Origin: Mayamaea pseudoterrestris
Lineage: Eukaryota; Bacillariophyta; Bacillariophyceae; Sellaphorales; Sellaphoraceae
Direction: 5' to 3'
Assembly (NCBI GenBank): GCA_027923505.1
Contig: BROI01000015.1
Location: forward strand, 724,240 to 788,239
DNA: 64,000 nucleotides
The first letter of the stretch is position 1. Each line of letters starts with the position of its first letter. The translations under genes were made by a program, and so were the position numbers. Below, one piece after another: positions 17,330-27,639 of this stretch. The notes below the pieces were generated by a model. That model was not told where the DNA came from and made no database searches. It was given only the letters and a program-made list of their open reading frames with translations.

Positions 17330-17467
17330 GATGGTAGACTCGTCAAACGAAAAGGTGGCGAGAGGGACAACAGCTCAAACGGTGATGGCATAGGCATGAA
17401 GCGTGCTGCAAGGCACTGAGACAGTTTGGTAGACTGAAGGCTTGCTGCAAGGGCAAATGGGAGAGTT

Positions 17468-17530
17468 TTTGACTAGCTCTGCTAAGAGGCTGGCTAGCAA
17501 ATACGTGCTATAACTGATGAGCTAGTCAAA
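17468..17530. repeat. 12-bp perfect inverted repeat
   Basis: TTTGACTAGCTC (17468-17479) and GAGCTAGTCAAA (17519-17530) flank 39 bases. It lies between the gag remnant and the unknown plus-strand ORF. It could be a transcript hairpin or the remains of an element end. Confidence 0.5.
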
Positions 17531-17647
17531 TCAATGAGAAGGACCGTAAGGGTCGACTACACTTGACCTTCCCTCCAGCTCATGGTGGCAGGAGGGAGGC
17601 TCGGATGGAAGCCCAAGATACCCATGATGGGGAATGGCGATTCCTAA

Positions 17648-18337
17648 GTGGGTAGCTGGCCAGGCTCACTAGCGGGAGCGGCTGGCGTGGGATCAATCCC
17701 TTTTGGCGGTGCTCCCGGGGGACGGGTCAGGTTGGTGGAATGTGCAGGAGCAGGGCGACGGAACAACACTTTCGATCCTGCATTTCGAATCCTCCCTGCT
17801 ACGCTTTCTCTCAACCGCATGCTTCAGGAAACTGGTTTGGTTGACCATATCGTTGATGGATTCTATATGGGCACTTTAGCAAAAGATGCTGCAAGACGAG
17901 TCGCAATCATCATGGAAGAGCTCTCCCAGGCCGCCGGACCGGTAAATGATCGCCTGGATGGTCTCATTCAAGAAATGTTCCAACTTGCGCACTACTACAT
18001 CACTTGTAAATCCTTTGCCTTTCCCTTCATGTCTTATGTCATTTTTCATTGGCGTTCAATTAATTGGGCCATTGGTGAGAAAATACTTGCTACCACAATG
18101 GACCTCTTTATTCAAGCGGTGAATCTACATGGCCTTGAGAGTTTCGATTATTTCCTATATTTCCTGTTCATAAATCTGGTTGATGGAGCTGTTGTTTTGT
18201 TATTAATACCTGAAGTCCAAGATTTTAGCCCTTTCCAGGTTGGAAACTGGAATGCTTACTTTGCGGAACATCTGATTGATGCAACTGGAGGGATTGATGA
18301 GCTACTCTGCTCGGCCAGTGCAATGGAAATGGAGTGA
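17648..18337 (+). CDS. unknown protein with hydrophobic C-terminal half
   Basis: 229 residues, no family recognised. The first 35 residues are Gly/Ala-rich low complexity and may be untranslated; the more natural start is the ATG of MLQETGLVDHIVDGF at about residue 58. The middle looks helical (EELSQAAGPVNDRLDGLIQEMFQ). It is followed by aromatic, hydrophobic stretches (FAFPFMSYVIFHW; FDYFLYFLFINLVDGAVVLLL) that could be one or two membrane helices. It stands alone between the two duplication copies. It could be a cellular gene or a piece of an unrecognised element. Confidence 0.4.
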   Translation: MGSWPGSLAGAAGVGSIPFGGAPGGRVRLVECAGAGRRNNTFDPAFRILPATLSLNRMLQETGLVDHIVDGFYMGTLAKDAARRVAIIMEELSQAAGPVNDRLDGLIQEMFQLAHYYITCKSFAFPFMSYVIFHWRSINWAIGEKILATTMDLFIQAVNLHGLESFDYFLYFLFINLVDGAVVLLLIPEVQDFSPFQVGNWNAYFAEHLIDATGGIDELLCSASAMEME

Positions 18338-19008
18338 GAGGTATCACCACGGGACCTTATTTGATTTCTGCTAGTTGTTCTTATTACTCATTTGCGATGG
18401 ACACCTTGTCATGACAAGCAGCAGCATGAATGACTGCGTGCGCTCATCGCTGCTTTAGTTTGGGTCAACCTGCCAAAAAATGGAAATGATGCAGCAAACG
18501 CGGATAGTGAGAATGGGATGAGTTGGACATGATCAGTTGGATTTACGCATTTGTTGATGAAGCAAATAAAAATTGATACAGTAGATTGCTTGTAAAATTA
18601 CACTCTACCGTAGGTGAATTCGCATCGCGCTACAGATTGCACAAGTTAGTGTGAAGCTCAGGAGGCACGCGTACCAATGACATTCACATCCAACCTTCAA
18701 TATCTGATATAAGGGAACTGTCACTAAGCCTGTGCTTGTCATGCTTTTATAAAGCAGACTGGCGCTCTAAAAGGTAACTGATAGTTGCAATGCTTCAACA
18801 TTATCGATCCAGAGAATGCTTTAACAAAGCCCGTCTATCGTCGCTTTCACCAATCCGTCTACCTAGCCATTACTCTACACGAAAAGGTGTGTTTATCCCA
18901 AGTGCTTGCATGGAATCACATTCGGCTGCACCTTGCCAATGACAACTCCATGACACAGACAAAACATGTAGATGACAAAGAGGTTCAATAGATTCAATTA
19001 GGAATAGT
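18338..19008. other. no gene seen
   Basis: 671 AT-rich bases. A 68-codon plus-strand ORF (18785-18991) has no recognisable feature. This is the left flank of duplication copy 2, whose counterpart in copy 1 is interrupted by the copia insertion. Confidence 0.3.
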
Positions 19009-19198
19009 GAAGTCAATGCTAATCAGTGCATGCAAAACATGTCGGATGCAATCTTCCGCTACCTTTCAAACAGTTCACTGCATTCCCAAAGACAATCTCT
19101 CCGACACCATGGTCAATGTACTACTCCATCAAGGAAAGCTATTAGGAGGTAAACCGGCGCCTCTGGAAGGTGAGTAAGGCTGCCTCGTCAAGGTTGAA

Positions 19199-19879
19199 CT
19201 ATGTCTCAATGGCTTGGTTTTCCTGCTCAAATGACCAGCAAATGCAATCATGAATGCAGAGTTGCTGCAAGGGAGGTAATGTCTTGTTTTGTTCTTGAAT
19301 ACAGTATGGATGAGCCAAAAAGTCTGGAGACAAGAAATAAAAATCAGTCGGCGAAGCAACACCCCAAGCATTCATTGCTTCCTGGATCAAGCCATTACAG
19401 AGCACTCCGTTCATGAGATTTGTCATGGCGGCGGCTTGTAGCTCCACTTCTTGGTCACCAATCCCATCAGTGACCAATGAAATGGTTGGCGCCGGCAAAT
19501 CTAAATTTGAGCGATGATTGTCAGCAGTCACCGATGCAAGAGCAGTCTGCTCCCCAGGGTCGACGTTGACAGACAAAGTAGAAGGATTCTGATTGAGTGT
19601 TTCCAGCAAACCCAAGCTACCGCTAGCAGCAGCAACAGCAGCAGCAGCTGCCAATGCAAAAGTAGTCTGCTCCGCTTTGCTAGGGTTGCCGTTGCCCAAC
19701 AAAGTGAAAGGATTCTGATTGAATGTTTCCGGCAAACCCAAGCTACCACTAACAGTTGCCGATGCAACAGCAGTCTGCTCCCCAGGTTCAATGTTGCCTG
19801 ACAAAGTAAATTGGTTCTGATTGAGCATTTCCGGCAAACCCAACTGCTCCGCTTTGCTAGAGTCAACGTTGCCCAACAA
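19199..19879 (-). CDS. unknown repeat-containing ORF, copy 2
   Basis: 226 residues, aligned end to end with 13764-14444 with about ten substitutions visible. Same architecture: three LGLPE-type blocks, Ala-rich joints and a Trp/Cys-containing C-terminus. Further repeat blocks continue upstream in the frame of a 175-codon ORF (19528-20055), so the frame break near 19880 predates the duplication. Function unknown. Confidence 0.4.
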   Translation of the reverse strand: MLGNVDSSKAEQLGLPEMLNQNQFTLSGNIEPGEQTAVASATVSGSLGLPETFNQNPFTLLGNGNPSKAEQTTFALAAAAAVAAASGSLGLLETLNQNPSTLSVNVDPGEQTALASVTADNHRSNLDLPAPTISLVTDGIGDQEVELQAAAMTNLMNGVLCNGLIQEAMNAWGVASPTDFYFLSPDFLAHPYCIQEQNKTLPPLQQLCIHDCICWSFEQENQAIET

Positions 19880-20170
19880 AGCAAAGGATTCTGATTGAGC
19901 GTTTCCGGCAAACCCAACCTACCAATAGCAGTAGCCAATGCAAAAGCAATCTGCTCCGCTTCGCTAGGGCCAAAGCTGCACGACAAAGGGAAAGAATTCT
20001 GATTGCGCATTTCCAACAATGGCGGAGCCTTCTGCTTGAAACAAATGCCTAGCACTCTGAGTCGTCAAAATGGTTGCGTCGAAAGCACTTCCAATTCACC
20101 ATTTTCACGGTGCGCATACAAGGCCTGCTGTGTTTTGCACCAGCATTGGAGAAACGATCCATTGACTAGC

Positions 20171-21043
20171 TCAAATGCCAAGGTTACATGTGTTTTGATG
20201 CTCTTTTGGCTGCTGGTACATGTCGCTCCATGAATCATTGGCTTCGGTTTCTGCCCCCTCGTTAAAATTTCCTTGGCACTGCCTTTTTCGGGCATGCAAA
20301 GCTTTCTGCACGTTCTCCCCTTGTGTCTGGTGCGTCTCGATGCTACGTTTGCGAACGTCCATTGCCGGCTCGAGTGCAGCCATCTCACGTCGGTGTGCAG
20401 CATTACGCACTCCATCTCCGTCATAATTTCCATGAACTGTGGCAGCCACATGGGCAACAACTGGGGCCATAAAAGGAGCAGCACTGGGAGCCAGAAGAGA
20501 AGCAGCAGCTGCAGCTCCACCAAAAGCAAAAAGTCCAGCCACAACAACTAAATCCGCGTCGTTAGCAGCAGCTCGCTGAGTCGGAGCTGCAACAGGAGCC
20601 GGAGCGGCAGCCATAGGAGCATACACTTCTAGATCCAACATGTGACATTCAAATTTGCCATCCCAAGCATTTGGAATCTGCGTATATAAGTCATGGCAGC
20701 TATTGTTGTTGGAGTCGCTTAATTCTTCCTTTACGTCATCGTTGGAGTCATTATTGTCATCTTCCTGCCGCATATCGTGGACACGCAAGGGATCGTTCCA
20801 GTTCCAAGCAATTTGAATGCCAAGACCATTCAACTTGTCCAAGACACTCTCCTCGAAAGTCTTGGCAATCTTTATGATACGCAACCATTCAAGCCAGAGC
20901 GCCAAGGCATTCCATCCCTTGTTAAATGATACGTTGCAATGCCCATCTCGGCAAAATAGGTGAGTAGCTGCTTGTGCATGACCTCCTGGTGTTTGAAGTC
21001 TTTCTTGAACTAGCCACTGGAAGTGAAAACAGATCTGCATCAA
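20171..21043 (-). CDS. unknown ORF, copy 2, shortened by frameshift
   Basis: 290 residues, same start as 14630-15607. An extra T in TTACATGTG (about 20189) changes the frame four residues before the end (PKEHQNT then CNLGI), removing the C-terminal 35 residues seen in copy 1. The Ala-rich hydrophobic segment and acidic region are kept. It is not clear which copy has the ancestral end. Confidence 0.4.
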   Translation of the reverse strand: MMQICFHFQWLVQERLQTPGGHAQAATHLFCRDGHCNVSFNKGWNALALWLEWLRIIKIAKTFEESVLDKLNGLGIQIAWNWNDPLRVHDMRQEDDNNDSNDDVKEELSDSNNNSCHDLYTQIPNAWDGKFECHMLDLEVYAPMAAAPAPVAAPTQRAAANDADLVVVAGLFAFGGAAAAASLLAPSAAPFMAPVVAHVAATVHGNYDGDGVRNAAHRREMAALEPAMDVRKRSIETHQTQGENVQKALHARKRQCQGNFNEGAETEANDSWSDMYQQPKEHQNTCNLGI

Positions 21044-21547
21044 TCATTGCTTGACGCAAAATAGAGAGCACTGTCGTATTTGCCAACGATTCAGCTTGTG
21101 GTTCAGTCCAGTCACTTTGTTTTCACGCTGAGCAATTGTAAGCAAACTCAGCGAATACTTCCATTTGCGTCAGCTGTGATGAGATACATGAGCAGGGTCA
21201 TCAATGTTGTCTTGCTTCTTGGACTTTGTCTTCTTGTTTGCTGTCGCATTTGGTGCATTGCGTGTGACTTTGTGGGTGTTCTTGCAATCGCGGTCCACTC
21301 AAAATTTTCTGCGCCACCAACGCAGGGGAGCCAGCCGACAATGCTTTCGTGCCAGACTCCTTTCGCGTGGCTTGTCTACTGAGCATACGTTACAGACAGA
21401 TGATTGTAATTTGCAAATTGTAGCATATCAAGCTGCTGCACTTGTGGCAGTGAAGGGTAAAAGAAGCTCAATGAGCCAGTCATGGGTGATTTAAAGCAAA
21501 AATGATTGAACCTAATTTAGATTAATAAATGTTGCTTTCATTTGAAG

Positions 21548-21955
21548 CTATCCGGCATCCGATCCATTCTCTTCTGTAGTGCTCTCATTGTTGTATTCAT
21601 TGTCTGATCCATCCCCATCAGCACATTTGCTTTTGTCATGGTCTTCTTGCTCACCAGTCGCGAGCAAAAACACTTCCACCAATTTCTCACGTGTAAATCC
21701 GACTTGATGATGTTTGCAAATGAATGCAGCTGCGGACTGGTCTATAAACTTTACTTCATTTGACGCCGTAGCCGCGCCAGGTGCCTTCTTCGTGCCGCTT
21801 GATGTCGTTCCCCTCGTTGCAGTCTTGTGCTTGCCTGCTTTCTTTTTGCCTGGCAATGTCGCTGCTGAAGCCGCTACATATGCCTTATGTTTCTTCTTTT
21901 GAACAGGCTGGTTGGCAGCCAAACGCTTCTGTTTCATACTGCTTGGCGTAGGCAC
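21548..21955 (-). CDS. Lys-rich basic protein with acidic tail, copy 2
   Basis: 135 residues: a basic N-terminal half (KQKRLAANQPVQKKKHK, then KKKAGKHKTATRG), a short helical middle (NEVKFIDQSAAAFICKHHQVG), and an acidic tail (DHDKSKCADGDGSDNEYNNE). The layout is like a small chromatin or nucleic-acid-binding protein, but no domain is recognised. It is in frame with 22001-22363, separated by a TGA and 15 sense codons, in both copies. Confidence 0.45.
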   Translation of the reverse strand: MPTPSSMKQKRLAANQPVQKKKHKAYVAASAATLPGKKKAGKHKTATRGTTSSGTKKAPGAATASNEVKFIDQSAAAFICKHHQVGFTREKLVEVFLLATGEQEDHDKSKCADGDGSDNEYNNESTTEENGSDAG

Positions 21956-22000
21956 AATTGGCCTTGCAAGGACAAATGTGTATGGATACTGAATTGTAGC

Positions 22001-22363
22001 TCATCCATTCTTCACTGCAACAGTCTCATCAAGAGTCATTGATTCTTTCAGTTCCTCTGCAGTCAGCTTGACCCAGATGTCACCCATCTTACTTCTCCCG
22101 TCAGTCATCCCTTTAGTCACCAAAACATATGCATGATGAGTTTCTGGTGATGGGCCAATATGTTCCTCTACTCCAGAAGGCAAGTCTTCTATTGCACATG
22201 CTTGTATACTTGCATCAGTCATCTCATTGATGGTGATCTTGGTGAGGTAATAGTCACATATGTCTGGGCCAACCTTGTCCACTCTAGATCTGCTAACAGA
22301 CTTTTTGGTGGCGGACTTCTCTTCTTGGATATATAACTTGGCTTTGAATCCTCTGCATTGCAT
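22001..22363 (-). CDS. unknown ORF, copy 2, with native upstream part
   Basis: 120 residues; the first 45 (MQCRGFKAKLYIQEEKSATKK...) are unique to this copy and basic, and the rest is shared with copy 1. Another ORF (22219-22458, KRSHRSSKKVVANN...) overlaps its start in a different frame, so the true N-terminus may lie further upstream across a frame break. The TGA after VKNG is conserved in both copies; readthrough would join it to the Lys-rich ORF. No function recognised. Confidence 0.35.
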   Translation of the reverse strand: MQCRGFKAKLYIQEEKSATKKSVSRSRVDKVGPDICDYYLTKITINEMTDASIQACAIEDLPSGVEEHIGPSPETHHAYVLVTKGMTDGRSKMGDIWVKLTAEELKESMTLDETVAVKNG

Positions 22364-23152
22364 GCTGTGAGAGGCGGGTTGTTGGCTACAACCTTTTTTG
22401 ATGAGCGATGAGATCTCTTGCCAATGACTTCATCATCTCCCATGGCGACCACTATCACAGTATCAGCATCAATTGTTCAGCCACCTTAGCAACCAACTCA
22501 CTGGTGTTTGTGTTGACTCAGTTAAATTAGAAAGTTGTGATATTGTTTCTACTATTATGTACCTCATCATCTTTAGGGGCATTGCTGTTTTTGATTGGCG
22601 CACTTGCAGCAACAGCCATCGCAGGAGCAATATCATCCGAGCTTCCACTGGGTCCATCTTATCATCGCTCATTGCTGACATGAAATAAGTACACAAGTCA
22701 ATGGATGGTATGTTGTAGTTTGGTTGAAAACACAAAGCGTTTGTGCAGTAGGAATTGATGGTGGATGGTGTTCATGGCCGCAAGTCGAAAGCGTGCGTGC
22801 GTGAGTGCGTGCGTGCTTGAAGTCAGGTCTGTACCGGTACGACATAAATGCGATGAAAAATAGCAAGCAGTCCAAGGCCTGGATGGAACTCAACACAAAA
22901 GGTGTCGCGGCGGGATCAATACTCAATGACAAAGCAAAACTAATTACACCGTTAGAACCTGCTTGACTTACTTAGTAGATCTAGTCCTTTAAATCAATGA
23001 AAACGGTCTACTATAAGCTTTAGAAGGCCAATGATTTGTGATGCGGGGTGGTGGGTCAATTTTTGAAAACTCTGCGTTAAGTCGCTGAATGAACAAAAAC
23101 CCCAGAGCGTATACCGGTATGAGCGCACAATGCCCTGCCATTACCATGTCCA
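22364..23152. other. no clear gene; GTGC-rich microsatellite
   Basis: 789 bases with only short uninformative ORFs. A GTGC/GTGA-type run lies at about 22792-22822. Nothing else recognised. Confidence 0.3.
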
Positions 23153-24897
23153 ATGGCCAGCAACAAAGAATACAACGACAATGATGTAGGCCATTCAGTA
23201 CACAACATGTCAAGAAACTCACACCATAATATTCCAATAATCTATAACATGCTTGCAGGATTGGATCCTAAGCTTGCTCTCTTGATTCACACCACGGCTA
23301 CTCAAGTTAGCAAAACAGCTACTCAAGTTAGCACCATGGCTGCTCAAGTTAGCCAGCAAGGTACTCAAGTTAGCCAGCAAGGTACCACCCTGGACACCAT
23401 GGCCAAGAACGTCGGCAATACTTCGCAACTTGTCATTAGCATGAATAATGGTATGGCTAACAACCATCAGGCCACCCTTGCCAACCAGACTGCCAACCAG
23501 CAGCAGATCCTTGACACCCTCACCAACCAGCCAACAACCCTTGTGCACCAGGAGCAGACCCTTGCCATTGTTGCCAACCAGGCTGCCAACCAGACGGAAA
23601 ACCTTGCCAACCAGCGGCAGATCCTTGACATCCTTGCCAACCAGCCGAAAATTCTTGTGCACCAGCGGCAGATCCTCACCAACCAGGATGCCAACAAGCG
23701 CACCACAACTGGGCAGCTCAACACTCTCCTGGCCAACCAGGCTGCCAACCTGACGGATAACCTTGCCAACCAGAAGTAGATCCTTGACATCCTTGCCAAC
23801 CAGCCGACGATCTTTTGCACCAGGAGCAGACCCTTGCCATCGTTGCCCTCCAGCAGCAGATCCTCGACAACCAGCCAAAGATCCTGACCAACCAGGAGCA
23901 GATCCTCAACATCCTCGCCAACCAGCCGACGATCCTCACCAACCAGCAGCAGATCCTTGACAACAACCAGCAGCAGATCCTCAACATCCTCACCAACCAG
24001 CCAACAATCCTCACCAACCAGCAGCAGATCCTTGACATCCTTGCCAACCAGCCGGATGTCCTCACCTGCCAGGAGCAGATCCTTGCCAACCAGCAGCAAA
24101 TCCTCGCCAACCAGGCTGCCAACAAGGATGCCACTACTGGGCAGCTCAACACTGTCCTTGCCAAACAGGATGCCACTACTGCGCAGCTCAACACTGTCCT
24201 TGCCAAACAGGATGCCACTACTGCGCAGCTCAACACAGTCCTTTCCAAACAGGATGCCACTACTGAGCAGCTCAAATCTCTTCTTGCCAACCAGATGCAG
24301 ATCCTTGCCAACCAGACTGCCAACACGCGGGTCATCAACGAGATGAATCAGACCATCAACCAGTCGAATCAGGCCATCACTAATGTGTACACGGCTATCG
24401 ATACTAAATTCAACAGTTTCACTGAGCATATCACCGACAAGATGCGTCGCATGAATGACCAATTCAGTACTTCTGTGCACACTTATCATGACTTGATGTT
24501 GCCGCCTCTTGCAAATATTGATACACGCATTGGTGAGGTTATGGTTGGGATGCAGGTCTTGCTTGGAGGCATGCAGGCAGGCCCAGCTGGTGTAGGCCAA
24601 GGCCAAGCTGGCGGCAACGAAGAAGCCGAGGTTGGCGCGGATGCTGAGGCAGGCGCCAACGAAGAAGCCGAGGTTGGCGCGGATGCTGAGGCGGGCGCCA
24701 ATGAAGAAGCCAAGGTTGGTGCGGATGCTGAGGCAGGCGCCAACGAAGAAGCCAAGGTGGGCACCAACGAAGAAGCCGAGGTTGGCGCAAATGCTGAGGT
24801 GGGCGACATTGGAGCTGGTGAAGATGGTGCCAACAAAGACGCCGAAGATGGCGGCAACAAAGTTATCAAGGAGATTGACATTGCGGCAGATGCCTAA
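23153..24897 (+). pseudogene. long heptad/undecad-repeat protein, frame broken
   Basis: Two adjoining ORFs (23153-23779 and 23815-24897) form one gene of about 580 codons, interrupted by a TAG at 23777 and a one-base deletion near 23810. After a short unique start come 7-residue repeats (TATQVSK, TATQVST, MAAQVSQ, QGTQVSQ) and then a long tract of about 11-residue repeats of the type NQQQILDILA / NQPTILT. The repeats continue past the break. The C-terminal third has a non-repeated helical part (RVINEMNQTINQSNQ...FTEHITDKMRRMND) and ends in 14-residue acidic repeats EEAEVGADAEAGAN. The pattern predicts a long fibrous coiled coil. Whether the break is real or an assembly error cannot be told; repeats on both sides are equally regular. 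Confidence 0.55.
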
Positions 24898-25179
24898 GAC
24901 TTGAGTTCAAAGTTTGAACATGGAGGGACGGCGTTTGGAAGGGCCGTTTGTTGGTGGAACAATATCATTACATGTTTATTTCATGGTCATTTGAGACTGT
25001 CGCTCAAGCTTGACGCAGCTTTGACCAATTATAGTTTTAGTTGATGACTATTTCAATATACATGTAGTTGTCGTCAAAGGTGATACATAGTAAAGTAGTT
25101 GATGCTGCTTACGGTAGCAAAGCCATGGCGAATCTCCGCGAGCCGCTCGTTTCCATGTCGCAGCGATTATAAATGAGTC

Positions 25180-25749
25180 ATGCTGCGACGTTTTACGAGT
25201 TGGCAACTTGCAGCCATGAAGATTCCACTCGATTCTTTTGTTGGCATGTGTCTCTCCTTGCCGTTTACATTACCCTACACTAGCAATATGTCATCTTCAT
25301 CATCATCTATGTGCCTGTCATACTCGACTAAAGAGCTTGTTGCCGCCGCCAAGCGCCACTGGCAGTTTCTGGCCGACCTGCATTGCCTCGGCATCACTCT
25401 CGCACCAAGGAATTGGCAGGCTTTGAGCATTCATCGCTACTTGAATTACTGGATTCCGCTACTGCAGCAGCAGCAAGACAATGAAGAAAGCAATCACAAT
25501 AATATACTCGTTCCTCCGGCTGACATTGCCTGGGTGTGGCACTGCGATCGGCTGCAGCCATTGGAATACTTGAAGCGATTCGACGATGGCAATGGAATAA
25601 GCGACGCCAATTTACAGCATCACATGGCATCGGCCTTTTTGTTTCAGATGCCGAGCGCAAACATTCATGTTCCTACAATTGAAGTTTGGAAGAGTATGTA
25701 TCCAAATGTACCATTCTTCACGACGAGCATGACAAGCGCAAAACAATTC

Positions 25750-25806
<57 letters not shown>

Positions 25807-26158
25807 CCGATATGCAGTCACTCCAATCACTCTGCGCCAGTCAAGCCAACTTTTTCTACAAAATATCCAGTCCAAATTATAGTGACGATGAATTTTTGAG
25901 CAAGGCCGTTCGTCGCTACCAGCTGTTTCTGACGTTACCGATGTCATGCACGTCACTTCCGCTCGTTCCGACGCACTCGATTGATTTTGTTTGGCACACG
26001 CACATGGTGTTAAACGCGCAGACGTATGTGAAGGATTGCCAAAGGCTGCGCCAAGACGCGAGCGTACTCATGCATAGTCACAATGAAAGTGCAAACGACA
26101 ATCAGCAGCAAATGCAGGAATTACTTTCACACAATCATGCTCGAGACGCAAACGAGAC

Positions 26159-26191
<33 letters not shown>

Positions 26192-26531
26192 TCAGCAACA
26201 CGACGCATGGTCAAACACGCTGGCGCTGTGGAAGCAGGTGCATCCAACAAAAGATTTTGTTGTTGACGGTGACTGCCTCTGCCATGGTGCGCCGCCGCGA
26301 GAGTATTATGAGCAGCATGAAACATGGAAATGGAGCAGCAGCAACAGCAAAGATGTTATCAATGAACATGGCATCGGCAATGGTGACGCAGCGACAAGGC
26401 ACGAGTCGGAGGAAGCAGAGGTGCATCCGCACGCGCCTCCGCCGCCATGTGCGTTCGTTCCCATGCATGCGCCGCTCCGTGGCAAGCCATCGCCACCAGC
26501 ATTTATTAGCGCAAGTGCTGGTCAATCATTA

Positions 26532-26575
<44 letters not shown>

Positions 26576-27011
26576 CGAGTATTCCAACGCCAAGCATCCT
26601 CCAAAAGACCATTATGTGTTTGGCATGGGACCGTGCGGCGTGGGCTACTACTCGCTCGAGCCTAGCAGCAACAACCATCACTTGGCCGATGCATTACTAA
26701 TTATGAACCAGCGCTTCAAGCACAAGCAGCACACTTTAGAAGCGCAAGTGCGTGCGATTGATACGAGCTATTGCTTGTGTGGATTGTTTGGATACTTGCC
26801 AGCGCCAACTAGGCGAAAACGTGAGTCTCTGGAGGAGGAGATTGTCACGTTGAGCAACATGCGGCGAAGCATTTGGCGCGCCGTCAAGAAGGATTCATTG
26901 AGGAGCAGGAGGCGACATCACAGCAGCAGCAGCAAAATCTATGTATTGGGCTACAGAGCGGTATGTTTATCTGCAGGAAAGCCATACTATTTCAACTTTA
27001 AAACCATATAA
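25180..27011 (+). CDS. GRDP/DUF1399-like protein, frame change in CAG array
   Basis: Two overlapping ORFs (25180-25899 and 25686-27011) encode one DUF1399 family protein. The first half has PPADIAWVWHCDRLQPLEYL and the second LVPTHSIDFVWHTHMVL, the two W-H-(C/T)-(D/H)-(R/M) motifs of the family; plant GRDPs carry the same repeat and affect growth and stress responses. Between them the frame must change by -1 inside an array of about 18 CAG units, read as poly-Ala in the first frame and poly-Ser in the second. Poly-Gln (26160) and poly-Ala (26534) arrays follow. The C-terminal part is Cys/Arg-rich and not recognised. Possible explanations: a repeat indel (real or sequencing), an intron spanning the array, or ribosomal slippage. 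Confidence 0.6.
25750..25805 (+). repeat. CAG/GCA triplet array, about 18 units
   Basis: Uninterrupted CAG array inside the DUF1399-like gene. The upstream half of the gene reads it as GCA (Ala) and the downstream half as AGC (Ser), so the gene's frame changes here. Confidence 0.9.
26160..26188 (+). repeat. CAG array coding poly-Gln
   Basis: About nine CAG codons, then CAA, CAT and CAG (Gln/His). In frame with the second half of the DUF1399-like gene. Confidence 0.85.
26534..26574 (+). repeat. GCA array coding poly-Ala
   Basis: About 13 GCA codons in frame with the second half of the DUF1399-like gene, just after SAGQSLK. Confidence 0.85.
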
Positions 27012-27639
27012 TTTGTAACATTCTATATATTTAGTTTATATAAAAGGAAACTGATTGTTGAAAGGAAGGGCGAGAAGGAATGGACAGTATAAAAAACTTG
27101 AACACAGCGTTCGATTAAAGGCCCAGCATTTCCTTCGCATGATAAATCTCCTGCAATTTTTTTCTGCATACACGCGCTCTTCATTTGACATATATGATTT
27201 ATACTTGTCTGGATGATAAATAAGTGCCATGCCATGTTAACCCTTCCTCAGAGTTGCCCGACTACGGCAGAAGAGGGAGCAGATGGAGTATGAATTGACA
27301 GCGAATGGTTCAAGCTGTTTGAGGTATGGAGGTTCGTGAGAAGGACATGGAACTGCTCGGTCATTACATTGCCGAATTGATGCGCTGGAACTACGTATCC
27401 AACGTTTCTGCGGAATCACTTTCACCTGGCGTGGAAGATCTTTTCGCACAATAGCGTACTGGCAGGCATTTCTTATGGAATTTCAAGGACGAAATGGAAT
27501 GATGATGGGTAAAGACGGAATCTTTCGTTCGGCACTTTGGAACGCTTATGCTTGCTACGCGACAATATACTAGAACTTGACGGACGAAGACGCCAGCGCA
27601 CTACTTGTTGATTGATGCACCCGGGTCGTTGTCGACCGA
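27012..27639. other. no intact gene; possibly upstream debris of the RecN-like gene
   Basis: 628 bases without a convincing ORF. Short coding-like stretches on the plus strand (about 27330-27480) break after 20-40 codons and were not assigned. Confidence 0.3.

Larger units (their letters stand above)
19009..22229. repeat. 3.2-kb direct duplication, copy 2
   Basis: Second copy of 13574-16819. It lacks the 25-base palindrome-bearing insertion and keeps the longer reading frames at 21548-22363. On the right the sequence continues as ORF (to 22363) without a junction stop, so this copy looks like the source and copy 1 the truncated derivative. Confidence 0.9.

Noticed and set aside
23467-24606. 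379-codon and 206-codon minus-strand ORFs rich in Leu, Val and Gly
   Set aside because: They are the reverse of the plus-strand undecad repeats; long ORFs in several frames are expected from the repeat.
25612-25956. Minus-strand ORF with a long Cys run
   Set aside because: It is the CAG array read backwards, without other gene features.
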